Program-made: the position numbers and the translations under genes
In this document: piece after piece, positions 10,957-21,830 of the stretch
Numbering within the stretch: position 1 is the stretch's first letter
How the letters are laid out: the number at the start of each line of letters is the position of its first letter
Notes under the pieces: model-generated
What the model was told of the DNA's origin: nothing
Databases searched by the model: none
What the model saw: the letters and a program-made list of their open reading frames with translations, nothing else
Source of the DNA: Oryzias latipes
Lineage: Eukaryota > Chordata > Actinopteri > Beloniformes > Adrianichthyidae
Assembly: GCF_002234675.1 (NCBI RefSeq)
Contig: NC_019876.2
Location: 14,630,829-14,694,828 of the forward strand
Length of the DNA stretch: 64,000 bases
Direction: 5' to 3'

Positions 10957-13900
10957 ATGGCAGTCTTTTGGAAAGCAGTAGCAGGTGGACTGCTCCTCAC
11001 TGTGAGCCTGCTGGGGGGGCCAACTGCGGGCCAGGGGAGCTTACGGGGTAAGGTAGGTAGATGTGACCCCTTTTGAATGAGCTTGACTGAAAATCTCATT
11101 TAAAAAAACACAAGGGATGCATATTTGCATCTGACCAATTTAAGATCATTTTAGACATTTAAAGGACTATATGATTTAAATAATACAAAATTAAAACGCT
11201 CATATTCGACTTTTAACCATCAAGATTGTGTTTATTTGTTCATATCTGTTTTTGAAAAATCCTCTGCACATTTTCAATAGTTAAAGCAAAAAGACGACTC
11301 AGACTTTACACACTACAAAAGCATCAATAGACTTAGGACTTTGCTCAGTTTGTGGACAAATCCAACAGCCACTTTTGCCCCACTCAAAGATTTTTTTCAT
11401 TCCTCTCCATCTAACCCATCCAATGAGTAGGTAATTACAAGGAATGCAGTCATTCAGTTCAGACCTTCCATTTTTTTGGGTCACGATGTAAAATATAATT
11501 TTTTGTATTATAAAACAACAACAAAAAAGGGAAAAATCCCTTTTTAAATTTGCTTTAAAGCAAGCAACAGTAAAGGTAAACCTTTCAGTATTTTGTGGAC
11601 TTTAAGTCACTACAGAGTAATAGTCACAGCAGCAAAAAAATGCACAATAAGGAAGAAATGAATATGAGTCGCACTTTTGGAAGAAAAGGAATATCAAAAT
11701 ACGAGAACCAGAACAGGAATTTTATCTCGAAAGGCAAACCTTAAAAACGAAATAGATAATGAATATATTCACACTTTAGCTTCATGAAACATTGGAGTCC
11801 GGTGTATCAGCGCCATAACATAACCATAGCGTAAAGAAGATGCTAACAGGTAAACTTAACTAAATCATTTAAAAACACCAAATCTGATGAATTCTTCATC
11901 TTCTACATTTGGAACAATTCGGCCAAGCCCGATGTGATGCTACGTTCACAGCGAGTGTGTGATGCACACGTTGGACACATGTTTTGAGTTTTGAGCGCGG
12001 AAGCGCATATACACGTGTTCAAGTAGCTGAGGGCGGTGCAAACGTAGCATGGGACCGAGTGGTGCCTCTGCTTCTGCGTAGCTGTCTGTAGCAAATACAG
12101 ATACACATACCTACAGTGCCCTCTAGTGATTGTTGCTATTTATTTTACAAAATCACATATAAGTCGCACCCGAGTATAAGTTGCACCCATGGCCACACTA
12201 TGCAAAAAAAAAAAAAAGGCGACTTATACTTAAAAAAGCACAGCACTTAACGCAACATTAACCCTTTAATGTAAACATACTGGTATCCAGTAGGGATGCA
12301 ACGATTCAGTCATCCACAATTCTGTTCCACAGTGTAACATACGGTATAACATACAAACTGAGAATTGTAGCATCCCTAGTTATTACCATACCATACTGGT
12401 GTCAGCAGCGATTGAGCGCTTCATTACGGCCTAAAAATCTAACTGTGCTTCCTCTGTTGCACACTTTGCTGTGCTTCATGTTGAATCAATGGACTCTCAT
12501 CCAATCACAGGCAGTTAATGTGCACGATGCAGAAGGAAGAGCTCCTGCTTTTTTGTTGACATTTTCCAGAAACAAGTATCGGGCGATTCCGTCTTCTACC
12601 TGAGTCAGGCCAGAGACCTCTGGAGGCCGCTGATCCACACAGCAGTCAACCTCTCAGAAATCAACAGGTAAAGTAGGAGAACAGTAGGGTTGGATGAAGG
12701 AAATCTGAGCACAGGAACGTAGCAGGAAAAGGTGGAACTGTTTATTCTTTTATGTTCAATAACATGACAAGTTCAGACATTACCTATCACTTGATTCATC
12801 TCTTTGTTCGAGCAGCATCAAGTCCTCCTTCCAGTTTCGGACCTATGATCCAGAAGGTCTGATCTTCTACGGAGACACCAAAAACGGAGAGGATTGGTTC
12901 GTCCTGTCTTTGATGAACGGCATCCCCCTGATGCAGATCAGCAAAGAAGGCATGCTGGTCAGTGTGGAAGGTGGGCTGAAGCTCAACGATGGGAAGTGGC
13001 ACACGGTCAGTCTCAACCAGGAGGATTTCAGGCAGCTCTTTGAGGTCGCTTTCACACTGGGCTGTTTGGTCCACACCTGACTTTCATTCCTTGGATAGTC
13101 TGCTTAAAGTCCCACTCCAAACCTTTAGTCTTATTTTAAGAGCGTTTTTCAGAGGTCTTTTCATTACAAAGCGCAACTCAAGTGAAGTGTTGTCTACCGA
13201 AAAAGCAGACCTGAGATTGGAATAAAACAAAAAAAAGTGACATTACCCCAGTGCATTTTGGGAAGAGTTGCACTAATTCAATGAAGCTCAATTCAGGAAA
13301 AAACTGAAAAAATAAAACACTAAATAAATAAATTGAAGTAATCTCACACCTAATGTATTTGCATTTATTCAATCTAAATACATAGTTTAGCATAACCTGA
13401 CACTCTGATGCCCTGCTATCATTTACATTATAGTAAAGTAAAAAATACCAAAGAGATGCTTACGTTTAGAAGAACAAATTCATATTTTTTTATTATTGCA
13501 ATGAGGAAAAATACACTAAACTGATGACAGTGATTGTTTATTTTTTCAGTGATGCAGCAAAAAGGATAAAGGGCCACAATCCTCAGAGACGTTGCAGTAT
13601 ATTTAAGTTTTTAATGTAATTGTTTTAAGTAACTCTGTCCGCAAATGAGCAATATTTGTTACTGCACCCATTTACAGATGGTCCAGTCCACCCTTTGGAG
13701 TGCAATGTCAAAGCAAGCCAGATCAAATCAAGGTGTGAGATTTTTTAGAGGAGTCATTTTCGACGTGAACAATACAACAAAGTCAGCTGGACGGTCTCAG
13801 TGTGAAAAACACCCTTCAGCTGGAAGCACACATTTTTGTGAAACAAACCTGATGTTGCTTCCTTGGTGTCTCCAAGCTGGAAGTAAGCAACCAGGGAAAG

Positions 13901-16900
13901 TTTGTCATTCTGGAGGTCGACGGCTCAACCGGACTAAAGGTGGGCATGCAGTCTCAGCAGACGGAGGAGGTCATTTCAGGCGGACTTCGACTGGCCCTCG
14001 GTGGGATCCTGATCGAGAAGGAAAAAATGATTGTTCAGGTTTCGCCCTTTAATATCACTTTAAACCACTTGCATTCTCCCAGTTTTCCACTTTTATTGAC
14101 ACTTTAACATTATTAAAATAAGTTAAATTATCTGTATTGGTTTAAATGTTTAAGGCCTAAATGTACATTCCCAGTCACAAACGATGGTGCTGGTGTTTGA
14201 TTTCATTTTTCATTTCTTTTTTGCTGCAGTTTAAGCCGCAGATGGACGCCTGTGTGCGGCACGGCAGCTGGCTGAACATCAGTATTCCATGGGAGTCGGA
14301 GGTGGAGGAGCTGCGGCATTGCTACCAAAACATTCGACCTGGAAGCTACTTCTCGGGCACAGGATTCGCTGTTTTTAGCACTTCAGGTGAGATCTAGATA
14401 AGTGTCTCCTTACCACGTGTTCCCCGGCTAAAGTAGTTTGTGTAAGAGTTAATGGCTGACGAGGTGTGCATTATCACTTTTTAACGCACACCGTGGAAGC
14501 TTGAACCGTCCGACGCGAAACAGAGGACAGTTGCTTCCGCGAAGTGCGTTAAAAAGTGATAATGCACACTTCGTCAGCCATTCACCAGCTTATACCATGG
14601 TCACTTACAAAAGCAATAAATATTAACTAGTTTTTAGTCCTTAATTCTTGTTTTTTTTCCTATTTGGATCGCTTTTCTCACAAAAAGCTGACTATTTGTT
14701 TCGTAACAAATAGTCTGCATCGCGCCGCATCACCGCTGCAGTCAAAATTTGGCGATATAAAGCGTTATATATATGCGGATCTTTCTAATGGGTTGAATAA
14801 AGCATCAGTTCAGAGAGAAAGTTCACCTCTTACTACTTGTTTTTGTCCAAATGATGAAGCAAAAGGTTGTTTTAAAGAAGCCGGCGGTGTGATACAAAAC
14901 ATTTAAGCCGGAACTTTCAACACGTGTCAAATTAGCATCCCCTGCCTGTTTCTGACAAGGTGACCGGAACTTCTTTTTTCACCGTGCAGTTATCCTGTGG
15001 TATAACACTTTTTAATGCACACCCAGCAGCCAATCAGAATCGAGTATTCACCCGGACCATGGTATGAATAAAGTTAACATTTGATAGGCCTGCACAATAA
15101 AATCTCTAATTTAACGTTATCACAATATCAAGCTGTACAATATGCATAACGCAGAAGATGGCGAAAATTGCGATAAATGGTAACCTTAAATGTGCTAAAA
15201 CCATCTTATGGCAGCTTGAATTAACAAATCAAATAAATCCCTTTATGCATTTGACCAATCAAATGGACTCCTATTATGATAGATGTTCCCCTCCCATGTA
15301 GACTAGGGTCTTTTGGAGTATGATTTAAATGATGTTGACTTTTCTTTGAGTTCATCTGTTGCAGTGATATGCACATTGCATTTTTGGTTGTTTTGTTATT
15401 TTTTCATGTATCGCAAGTTACATCGTCATCGCAATATTGATCACTGATATCGCAAATCGCAAGTTTTCCTCATATTGTGCAGCCCTAACACCTGAATGAT
15501 TTTCCTTTTTTGTTGTTAATCATGTGAGTGACCAATTTTCTGGAGTATAAATCACAGTAGCCAAAAAAAAGGACAATAAAGAAGAAAAAACAAATATGCT
15601 CTTTTGGCAGAAAAGTGTAATGTGTCTGAACAAATCCGCCAAGCCTGGTGTAAGGCAGCAATCACACCAGATGCGATTCACGCGTCAAATTAGCTTTCAC
15701 TTTGCGAACAGGTTTTTTCTTGCCATACCTGGTGCCTCTTTGGACGCGTGTTATATTCCCATCCGCTGCCTTTTATTTTCACGCGCATCAAGTTAGCGTC
15801 CTTTGCCTATTTCGATGCACATTAAAGTAGCGTTTGCTGCCTTTTTTCAACACGTGTCAAATTAACATCCCCTGCCTGTTTTTGACGTGCATCAAATAAA
15901 CATCTGCCACCTCTTTTGATGCACATAAAATTTGCATCTTCTGCCTCTTTTTCAACGCGCATTAAATTTACGTCCACTGCCTCTTTTCATGTGCGTCGTC
16001 ACGTTTTTAGCTTTATCGCTTCATGGAAGCTGAATATCTTATTTACATGGATGGAAGACACGGATAATGTTAAATAATGTTAAGAGTTTAGGTCTATTTA
16101 TTTGGAAGAGTTCAACAAAAACATCAGTAAACAAGTCATCATGACTGGTTTATGAGATCATTCAGTCTTTTTTTTTTTTTCAGCTGTACTTCTGTCTCCC
16201 TGTAAGCCAGTTTGATGACTTGTTGTCCCACATTAAACAATAAAATCAAGAGCAACAATGTCTCGATCCAAATCAGAAAAAATATTGTAAAGTTCAGGAG
16301 GAGAACGATCATATTCTCCTCTATGTTTGTTTTGGACGGCACTTCTTCTTCTGCGTTGCTGTCAGTAGCAAATACTGACGATGCCCTCTAGTGGTTGTTA
16401 GTGGGAAACAACCGCTAGAGGGCAACCAGTAATCCATACGAACCAATACTTTTTTTTTAAATCACATATACGTCAATCCTGAGTATAAGTCTCACCCCTG
16501 GCCAAACTATTGCAAAAAACACAACTTAAACTCTGAAAAATATGGTAAACTGCATTTCTTTTACTGTTGTGACCTACTTTTGTTCATTTAAAGTTTTTCA
16601 GACTGATGAATATGCTGCGCTCAGGGTTGAGCTTTGGGCGGATTTCCGTCAGATGAATGGAACCATTCTGAGCATAAAGCCTTTACAAAAAGAACTGGAG
16701 TTTAGGGTGGAAGCCAGTAAGAACACAGAGGTACATCTGAAAGTTCACCTTAAGTCCTAAAACTTTGTGTAAAACCAAAGTTTTGCAAATAGATGAAACG
16801 AGAAGATGGGATAACCACGTTTGTCTCTTTTCCTCTGATTCTCAGGAGCTCACAGTCAGTTTCAGGGAGGAGAAGTTTATTTTGAAAAGCACTTTCAAGA

Positions 16901-17371
16901 AACTACTCATTACGTTCTCGAAAAGTGAACTGAAAGTGCTTCAAGACGGAGATGAATCACAAAGCACAACATTATCCGTCAATCCAGAGTTGACAACTTG
17001 GAGAGAGGGTCTTCTCGCAATTGGGGGTCTTTTAGGTGAGATCAAACATTTGTAATGCATGGATTTTTAAAATGTCACATTTCTAACTGATTTATTGAGA
17101 GCACAAACTTAAAAAAGTGTTTACAAGTGAGATGGAAAAAATTAGGATTCTCTTTTTTTTAAAAGAAAATCCATTGAGTTGATAGTCTCGGGCTGTGCAG
17201 TCCCCTCTAACGTTCTCTCCTCTTCCTCTTTTTCATTCATCAGGTGAAGGTGAGGACGGCTCCCACTTCTTGACAGGCTGTCTGGAAAAGATCCAAGTCC
17301 AGGGAAGGGATTTGGATCTGGATTTAGCTGTCAAGCACATGTCCATCTCCTCTCACAGCTGCCCTGCATAA
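10957..17371 (+). CDS. shbg: Sex hormone-binding globulin
   Basis: This is a secreted plasma glycoprotein that binds androgens and oestrogens through its first laminin-G-like domain. Eight coding exons join with matching phases: 10957-11052, 12570-12667, 12816-13005, 13877-14038, 14230-14386, 16594-16730, 16846-17035 and 17244-17371. They give 385 residues; human SHBG has 402. The start has a hydrophobic signal peptide (MAVFWKAVAGGLLLTVSLLG). LG domain 1 contains RTYDPEGLIFYGDT and EDWFVL near residues 73-95, and LG domain 2 follows from about residue 210. Cysteine pairs expected for each LG domain are present (DACVRHG with RHCYQN; TGCLEK with SHSCPA). N-glycosylation sequons appear at NLS, NIS and NGT. 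The steroid-contact residues Ser42 and Asp65 of human match Ser68 and Asp91; Asn82 aligns with Lys108. The related proteins GAS6 and PROS1 have Gla and EGF modules that are absent here. Confidence 0.93.
11600..12240 (+). repeat. Dispersed repeat family B (ataagtcgcaccc element) in shbg intron 1
   Basis: It contains the phrases agtgccctctagtg and cacatataagtcgcaccc, which recur at 15540-16540 and 36085-36275. The recurring blocks are a gccctctagtgg hairpin motif and an ataagtcgcac tail. No coding capacity is visible. The transposon superfamily is not recognised, and the boundaries are approximate. Confidence 0.55.
14440..15070 (+). repeat. Fold-back element in shbg intron 5
   Basis: The left part is a palindrome: gtgcattatcactttttaac near 14467-14486 is matched in reverse complement near 14548-14567. 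Further right the unit carries a taccatggtc motif near 14594 and its inverse ggaccatggta near 15055. A related copy in the opposite orientation sits at 28890-29340 in neurl4 intron 13. One unit of the minisatellite at 15660-16005 lies inside it, near 14920. It looks like a non-autonomous DNA element; the superfamily is not assigned. Confidence 0.55.
15085..15487 (+). mobile_element. hAT-like MITE in shbg intron 5
   Basis: The ends read taggcctgcacaataa and tattgtgcagcccta, inverted repeats of a kind common in hAT-type non-autonomous elements. The bases before and after (acatttga and acacctga) resemble an 8-bp target duplication with two differences. A copy in the opposite orientation is at 19845-20253. 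It has no open frame of its own. Confidence 0.6.
15540..16540 (+). repeat. Family B repeat with embedded minisatellite in shbg intron 5
   Basis: Family B motifs flank a degenerate tandem array. A perfect-looking hairpin, gccctctagtggttgtt with its inverse, lies near 16383-16423, followed by the gtcaatcctgagtataagtc tail. The embedded array is listed separately. Confidence 0.5.
15660..16005 (+). repeat. Degenerate minisatellite, unit about 34-37 bp
   Basis: About eight to nine imperfect units follow each other, each built as a gcgcatcaaattagc-like half and a gtcccctgcctcttttt-like half. Units diverge by many bases, so the array is old. One isolated unit of the same type is present near 14918-14955. 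Confidence 0.7.
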
Positions 17372-17486
17372 AACAACAAAAGCATGCGCTGCATGTCAGC
17401 AGCAGCTGATGCCTTTATTCTGTCTAAACAGAACGATAGACCCACCATCAGACTGAAAAATAATCTGTTATAAAGTCCAGACACAA

Positions 17487-17492
17487 AATAAA
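17487..17492 (+). terminator. shbg: Likely shbg polyadenylation signal (AATAAA)
   Basis: A canonical AATAAA lies about 115 bases after the shbg stop codon. Another AATAAA follows near 17547. Either would give a short 3' UTR. Confidence 0.55.
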
Positions 17493-18337
17493 AATGAAGA
17501 CCTTAAAGCTGGTCTGGAAACTCTATAAAATCCTAATGAAAGATGTGAATAAACAGATGGAGAACGGCTAGAAGAGAGAAGTTTTGTTGCTTTTTTTCCT
17601 TTGGTTTACATTTCCAAACATTTAATCACTCAAACTACTGTACATGGAAACTATTACCTACCAAAAATTCAACACTTGAACAAAGACCAAGTAGCAGCCA
17701 TCAGAATCTAAATGCATAAAAAAAGACCAAAGTAGATTGTATTAAGTGAAAGCAATAAAAAAAACGACTAAAAATGGAAAAATGCAATTGTTTACGTCAA
17801 CAGATAAATAATCTGAGAGTTTTATATTTTTTTATTACTTCATGATTTTTGAAGGGATCTACAGAACAGATTGTGATTGTAGTTGTTTTTAAAAGAAAAC
17901 ATCGGTGCTCAGTTTCATCAAATGACATTCATAATTAAAAAAATGTTCCTAAAAAGATCAAATAATTAACCCCTTCTATGCCTGTTGATCCACATATGCA
18001 AAATTACTCCAAATTCACCTGAATTTAGCATCTAATTGAAAGAAAAAACATAAGTGATTAGTTTTTAAAGCTGGAAATAAATTCAGGCGTCAAGCGGTTA
18101 GCTAAGAATTGAATATGTTTTTGTGCATAAAACCAAATTGAATGATATTACATATAAACAAAGGAATATCTTTTTGTTAAAAGCCAATCATGTAAATCCT
18201 GCCAAAATAATGAACCAAATTACAACCATAAAAATGTTCCTGGGTTTCAATATTGTTTTGAGACAAAGGGCATAAATTACCCTCATTATTAAATCTAATT
18301 CTTAGAAACTCTTTGCATTAATTTTTATTTTATTTTA

Positions 18338-18620
18338 GAATTCAATTCAATTTTATTTAATTTATGTAGCCCAATTTCACAATAGTCGTCTCAATGGGCT
18401 TCATACCGGTAATTCTATAAGAACATGAAATCGGTCGTGAAAAAATAGGTAATTGCTCAACTAAACTAAACAGACTAAACTGAACTGGGCATCCCTTCTT
18501 GGTAAAGAAAACCTCCTAAAACTCCATATGGAACTGAAAAACAGCAGGGAGCGCAAGACAAGCCAGTGGCGAGGTCAACGGCCAAGTACAGGAGCACGGG
18601 CGAGCCAACTGGAATCTTCT
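18338..18620 (+). repeat. Dispersed ttcaattcaattttattt repeat, longer copy
   Basis: It begins with the AT-rich head common in fish genomes, continues with tagcccaatttcacaa and caatgggcttcat, and runs through a gcatcccttcttggtaaag segment. The second copy at 19495-19690 shares the first 200 bases. The superfamily is not recognised with certainty. Confidence 0.55.
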
Positions 18621-19494
18621 CTTCTAGTTCTCTTTACCCCATATATAGTGATCAATTATTTATCATTTAATTCTCCATGCCTCTGTTTGGTGCGGTGCAA
18701 TTCATGTATTATTCCTCTTTCTTACTCCCCTGGAAGGGAGCAGGGGTGATTCCAGTGATTCCGGATTATTTTAAAATGAATGTCTGAAAGTTGGGGATAA
18801 ATGAGAAAAGTTTCTTAAAACATTTTTTCTGCATGTGGGAAAAGGAGGTAGAAGCTTTCAAACCAAAAGAGTGAGGGATTTAGCAATTCAACTGCGCCCT
18901 CTAGTGGTGAACTGAAAACAAGTCAGCTTTAACTCTTTTTATTATGTTGGAAAAAAATCTTCAAGTTATTAAACATTTACATATTCAGTCGTTTCTGCAC
19001 TGAAAATGTCCATAACACATCTTCTAAAATATTTAAATTGAATAAAGATGAAGACAACAGACCAAACTTCGATCATAAATCCATTCTGGTGGTTATAATT
19101 ATCAACATAATTGTAATTATTATTATTATTATTGGGTATTTTCTTAGCCACTTCCCACAAATTGTTTCATTTTTTCACCCTAAGAATTTAACGTCATAAC
19201 TTTATATTAACCTATAAACTACAGATTATTAGCTGGACTGGTTCCCTGGTTTAGACTAGTTTATGCTGGATTCTGAGAATGTATACATTTATTGCAGACC
19301 TTCCATTGAAACTACATTTTATTAATCCAAATCAAAATATTTTTCCATATGGTTTAAGTTTTAATGAGAACCTCAGGAGAAAGAAAATAAGAATTGATGG
19401 TTTGTCCTGAAAAAGGAGAGGAATGAAAGTCCACTCCCAAACAGAGAATGTGTCTGTATGTAGAAGAACGGTGATGTCATTCGTCACAGATATC

Positions 19495-19690
19495 AATTCA
19501 ATTCAATTCCATTCAATTTTATTTGTATAGCCCAAATTCACAACAACAGTCATCTCAATGGGCTTCATATCGGTAATTGTAAGGTAAAAATACAATCAAA
19601 AAAGGATCATGAATGCATAGAATTCAATAGGATAATACTAAAACTTTAACTAAACAGACTAACTAAACTGGGCATCCCTGCCCTTACAAC
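19495..19690 (+). repeat. Dispersed ttcaattcaattttattt repeat, truncated copy
   Basis: It aligns by eye with the head and middle of 18338-18620, including catctcaatgggcttcat and aaactgggcatccct, then stops. Confidence 0.55.
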
Positions 19691-19844
19691 CTCCTTCGTG
19701 GAGGGTGTGATATGGAGGCGGGAGAGGATTTGAAGGTCTTTAGGATCAACAACGTTGCGTTTTTAAAGCATTTGAAATAACAACAAAAAATGTACCCTTC
19801 ACTAAAACAATGTCTAAACTAAAACATTTAAAGCAAAAAATTCC

Positions 19845-20253
19845 TGGAAAATATGAGGAAAACTTGCAATTTGGGATATTAGTGCTTAATATTGTGATGA
19901 GGATATATCTTGCATTACATAAACAAATAGCAAAACAACTAAATATATCATTTCCATGTTATTGCAAGAGTTTTCATTAAATAAGAGTCAACATAACTTA
20001 AATTACACTTCAAATGATCTTTGTTTAAATAGGAGGTGCACATCTAACATGAAAGGGCTCCATCTGATTGGTCAAATGCATAAAGGGATTTATTTAATTC
20101 ATTAAATAATTCAAGCTGCCATAAGATTGTTTAAGGATATTTAAGGTTACCATTTAGTGCAATTATTTATTTATTTTTTATCTTTTGCGATCTGCGTATT
20201 GCACAGCTTGATATTGTGATAATGATAAATTAGCGATATATTGTGCAGGCCTA
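19845..20253 (-). mobile_element. hAT-like MITE, inverted copy
   Basis: This is the reverse-oriented partner of 15085-15487. Shared stretches include gattggtcaaatgcataaag and caagctgccataagat. The right end attgtgcaggccta is intact, whereas the left terminal bases are eroded. Confidence 0.6.
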
Positions 20254-20289
20254 TTGTACACCATGTACTTATAGTGTAGAAAGTAACTG

Positions 20290-20430
20290 AATACTTACTT
20301 AGACTAACATGGAATATTTTAGGTTTACAATATATATATTGTAAACCTAAAATGTTCCGTGTTAGTAGTGTATTTAAGTTTATATACTGTCTATATTATA
20401 GATGGTATATAAACGTAAATACACTACTTT
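20290..20430. repeat. Two adjacent hairpins
   Basis: The first arm, ttttaggtttacaatatata, folds onto tatattgtaaacctaaaa directly beside it, with outer bases ctaacatgga pairing imperfectly with tccgtgttag. A second inverted repeat follows at once, tagtgtatttaagtttatat with its imperfect inverse atataaacgtaaatacacta. It is most likely a fold-back element remnant. Confidence 0.6.
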
Positions 20431-21289
20431 GCTGAGGGGATCCACAAAGAGAGCAGATTATATTTTTGTATATGTAATTAAAATTATGCTCTAATAATTT
20501 TATTATAGAATTGAATTGCAAATTAAAAGATCAAAAACTGAGTAATAGCTGAGGTGCTATTACTAACGCTTAAAGAAGGCTTGTATTGATGATTACCTAA
20601 TCTTTGTCAGTAATTATACTAATATTGACTAATATGGGGGCAAGTGGGGTGGGGCCAAATTTTTTGTTGGGTGCAGTTGCCCCCCCAAAGCTCCGCCCCT
20701 GGTAGCACTGCGTTTCTGATGTTTTTTCCATTATATAACTAACAAAAGGACAGTTCAAGTTTATTTTAAGTGTTTTCATTCAATAGTTGAATATAAATCC
20801 ACAGTGGACAGTGTCTGTCTTATCATTAATCTTCCAAAAAAATCTGAATTTGCTGAATTCTTTTCCATTTTTAATAATTTACTGAACGATTGAACATGAC
20901 AGAACATGGCTTAACATTCAGCAAATTGACAAAAAATAAATAGTAACTTCACTCAAAAGATGCAAATACAGAACAACAGACGATAAAACAAAATAAACAC
21001 AATATAATAATGCAAGGCTTATAGGATTTTAAATTAAGTCACTTTCTAAAATTTGTTTTTAACACCTTTTTGTTAGTTGAGTCACTTATGGTTAATATAA
21101 AAAATGTAATTATAAAACAAAGTCAGCTTTCCACTTATTTGTAAATGTGATATTTTGCCATTTATTTCGAAACAAGAATCTTCTTTTACTGTATTTCTAA
21201 AGAATTTCAAAGAAAATTCCTTATAAATATGATACATTCTTAAATAACTTTTGTTCATTGAATTTGCTGAAGTAAAGTGACCTCTTTCC

Positions 21290-21830
21290 CGCGCTAAGTA
21301 TCCAGCGCGACTTTCGGCAGCTAGCACATCGGGCTAACGTAACGTTACTGTCGCAAAACCAGAGTGTCGTGATTTCTGGCCGCCCCCCTTGAACATGGCG
21401 GCGGAGCTGCACCCGCGGAGCGGAAAGCTGATCGGCCTCTCCAACTCGAACCGAACCGCCCGGCGAAACCAGCCAGTCCAAGAGTTCAACCACGGGCTCG
21501 TGCTCAGCAAGGAGCCGCTGAGGGACCGGGATGTCTTCACCGTCCGGATCGACAAGAAGGTAAACAAGCGCGGGCCCGATGCTTTGCATTCTGCCACCCC
21601 GAGCGCCGGTGGTCACTCAGAGCAGCAGTGGGGGCTGTAAGTGGATAAACCCGGCTCTGTTTCATCTTGCCACCCCCTGCCGCTCTTCGCGTCTCTACAG
21701 GCCGCCTACCTGTTGTGGCGGGGGACTGTTGGGGCCGCAGCGGCGGCGCGGTGACTCGACAACCGCACCCTCGGCTCGGATGTACGGTAAACTGGTCGCC
21801 GGGCTCGCGATAACCGTAGGTTAGTTAGCT
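21290..21830 (+). promoter_or_regulatory. neurl4: CpG-rich start region of neurl4
   Basis: Around the first coding exon the base content shifts sharply from AT-rich spacer to GC-rich sequence with many CpG pairs (for example near 21370-21440 and 21700-21810). This fits a CpG-type promoter typical of broadly expressed vertebrate genes. I see no TATA box, and the transcription start is not placed. Confidence 0.5.

Larger units (their letters stand above)
17493..21290. other. Intergenic region between shbg and neurl4
   Basis: It is AT-rich and non-coding. It holds two copies of a ttcaattcaattttattt repeat (18338-18620 and 19495-19690), an inverted copy of the hAT-like MITE (19845-20253) and a pair of adjacent hairpins (20290-20430). 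A piece near 20630-20705 with ggggcaagtggggtgggg and a ctccgcccctgg end looks like another transposon end. I see no gene. Confidence 0.6.
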
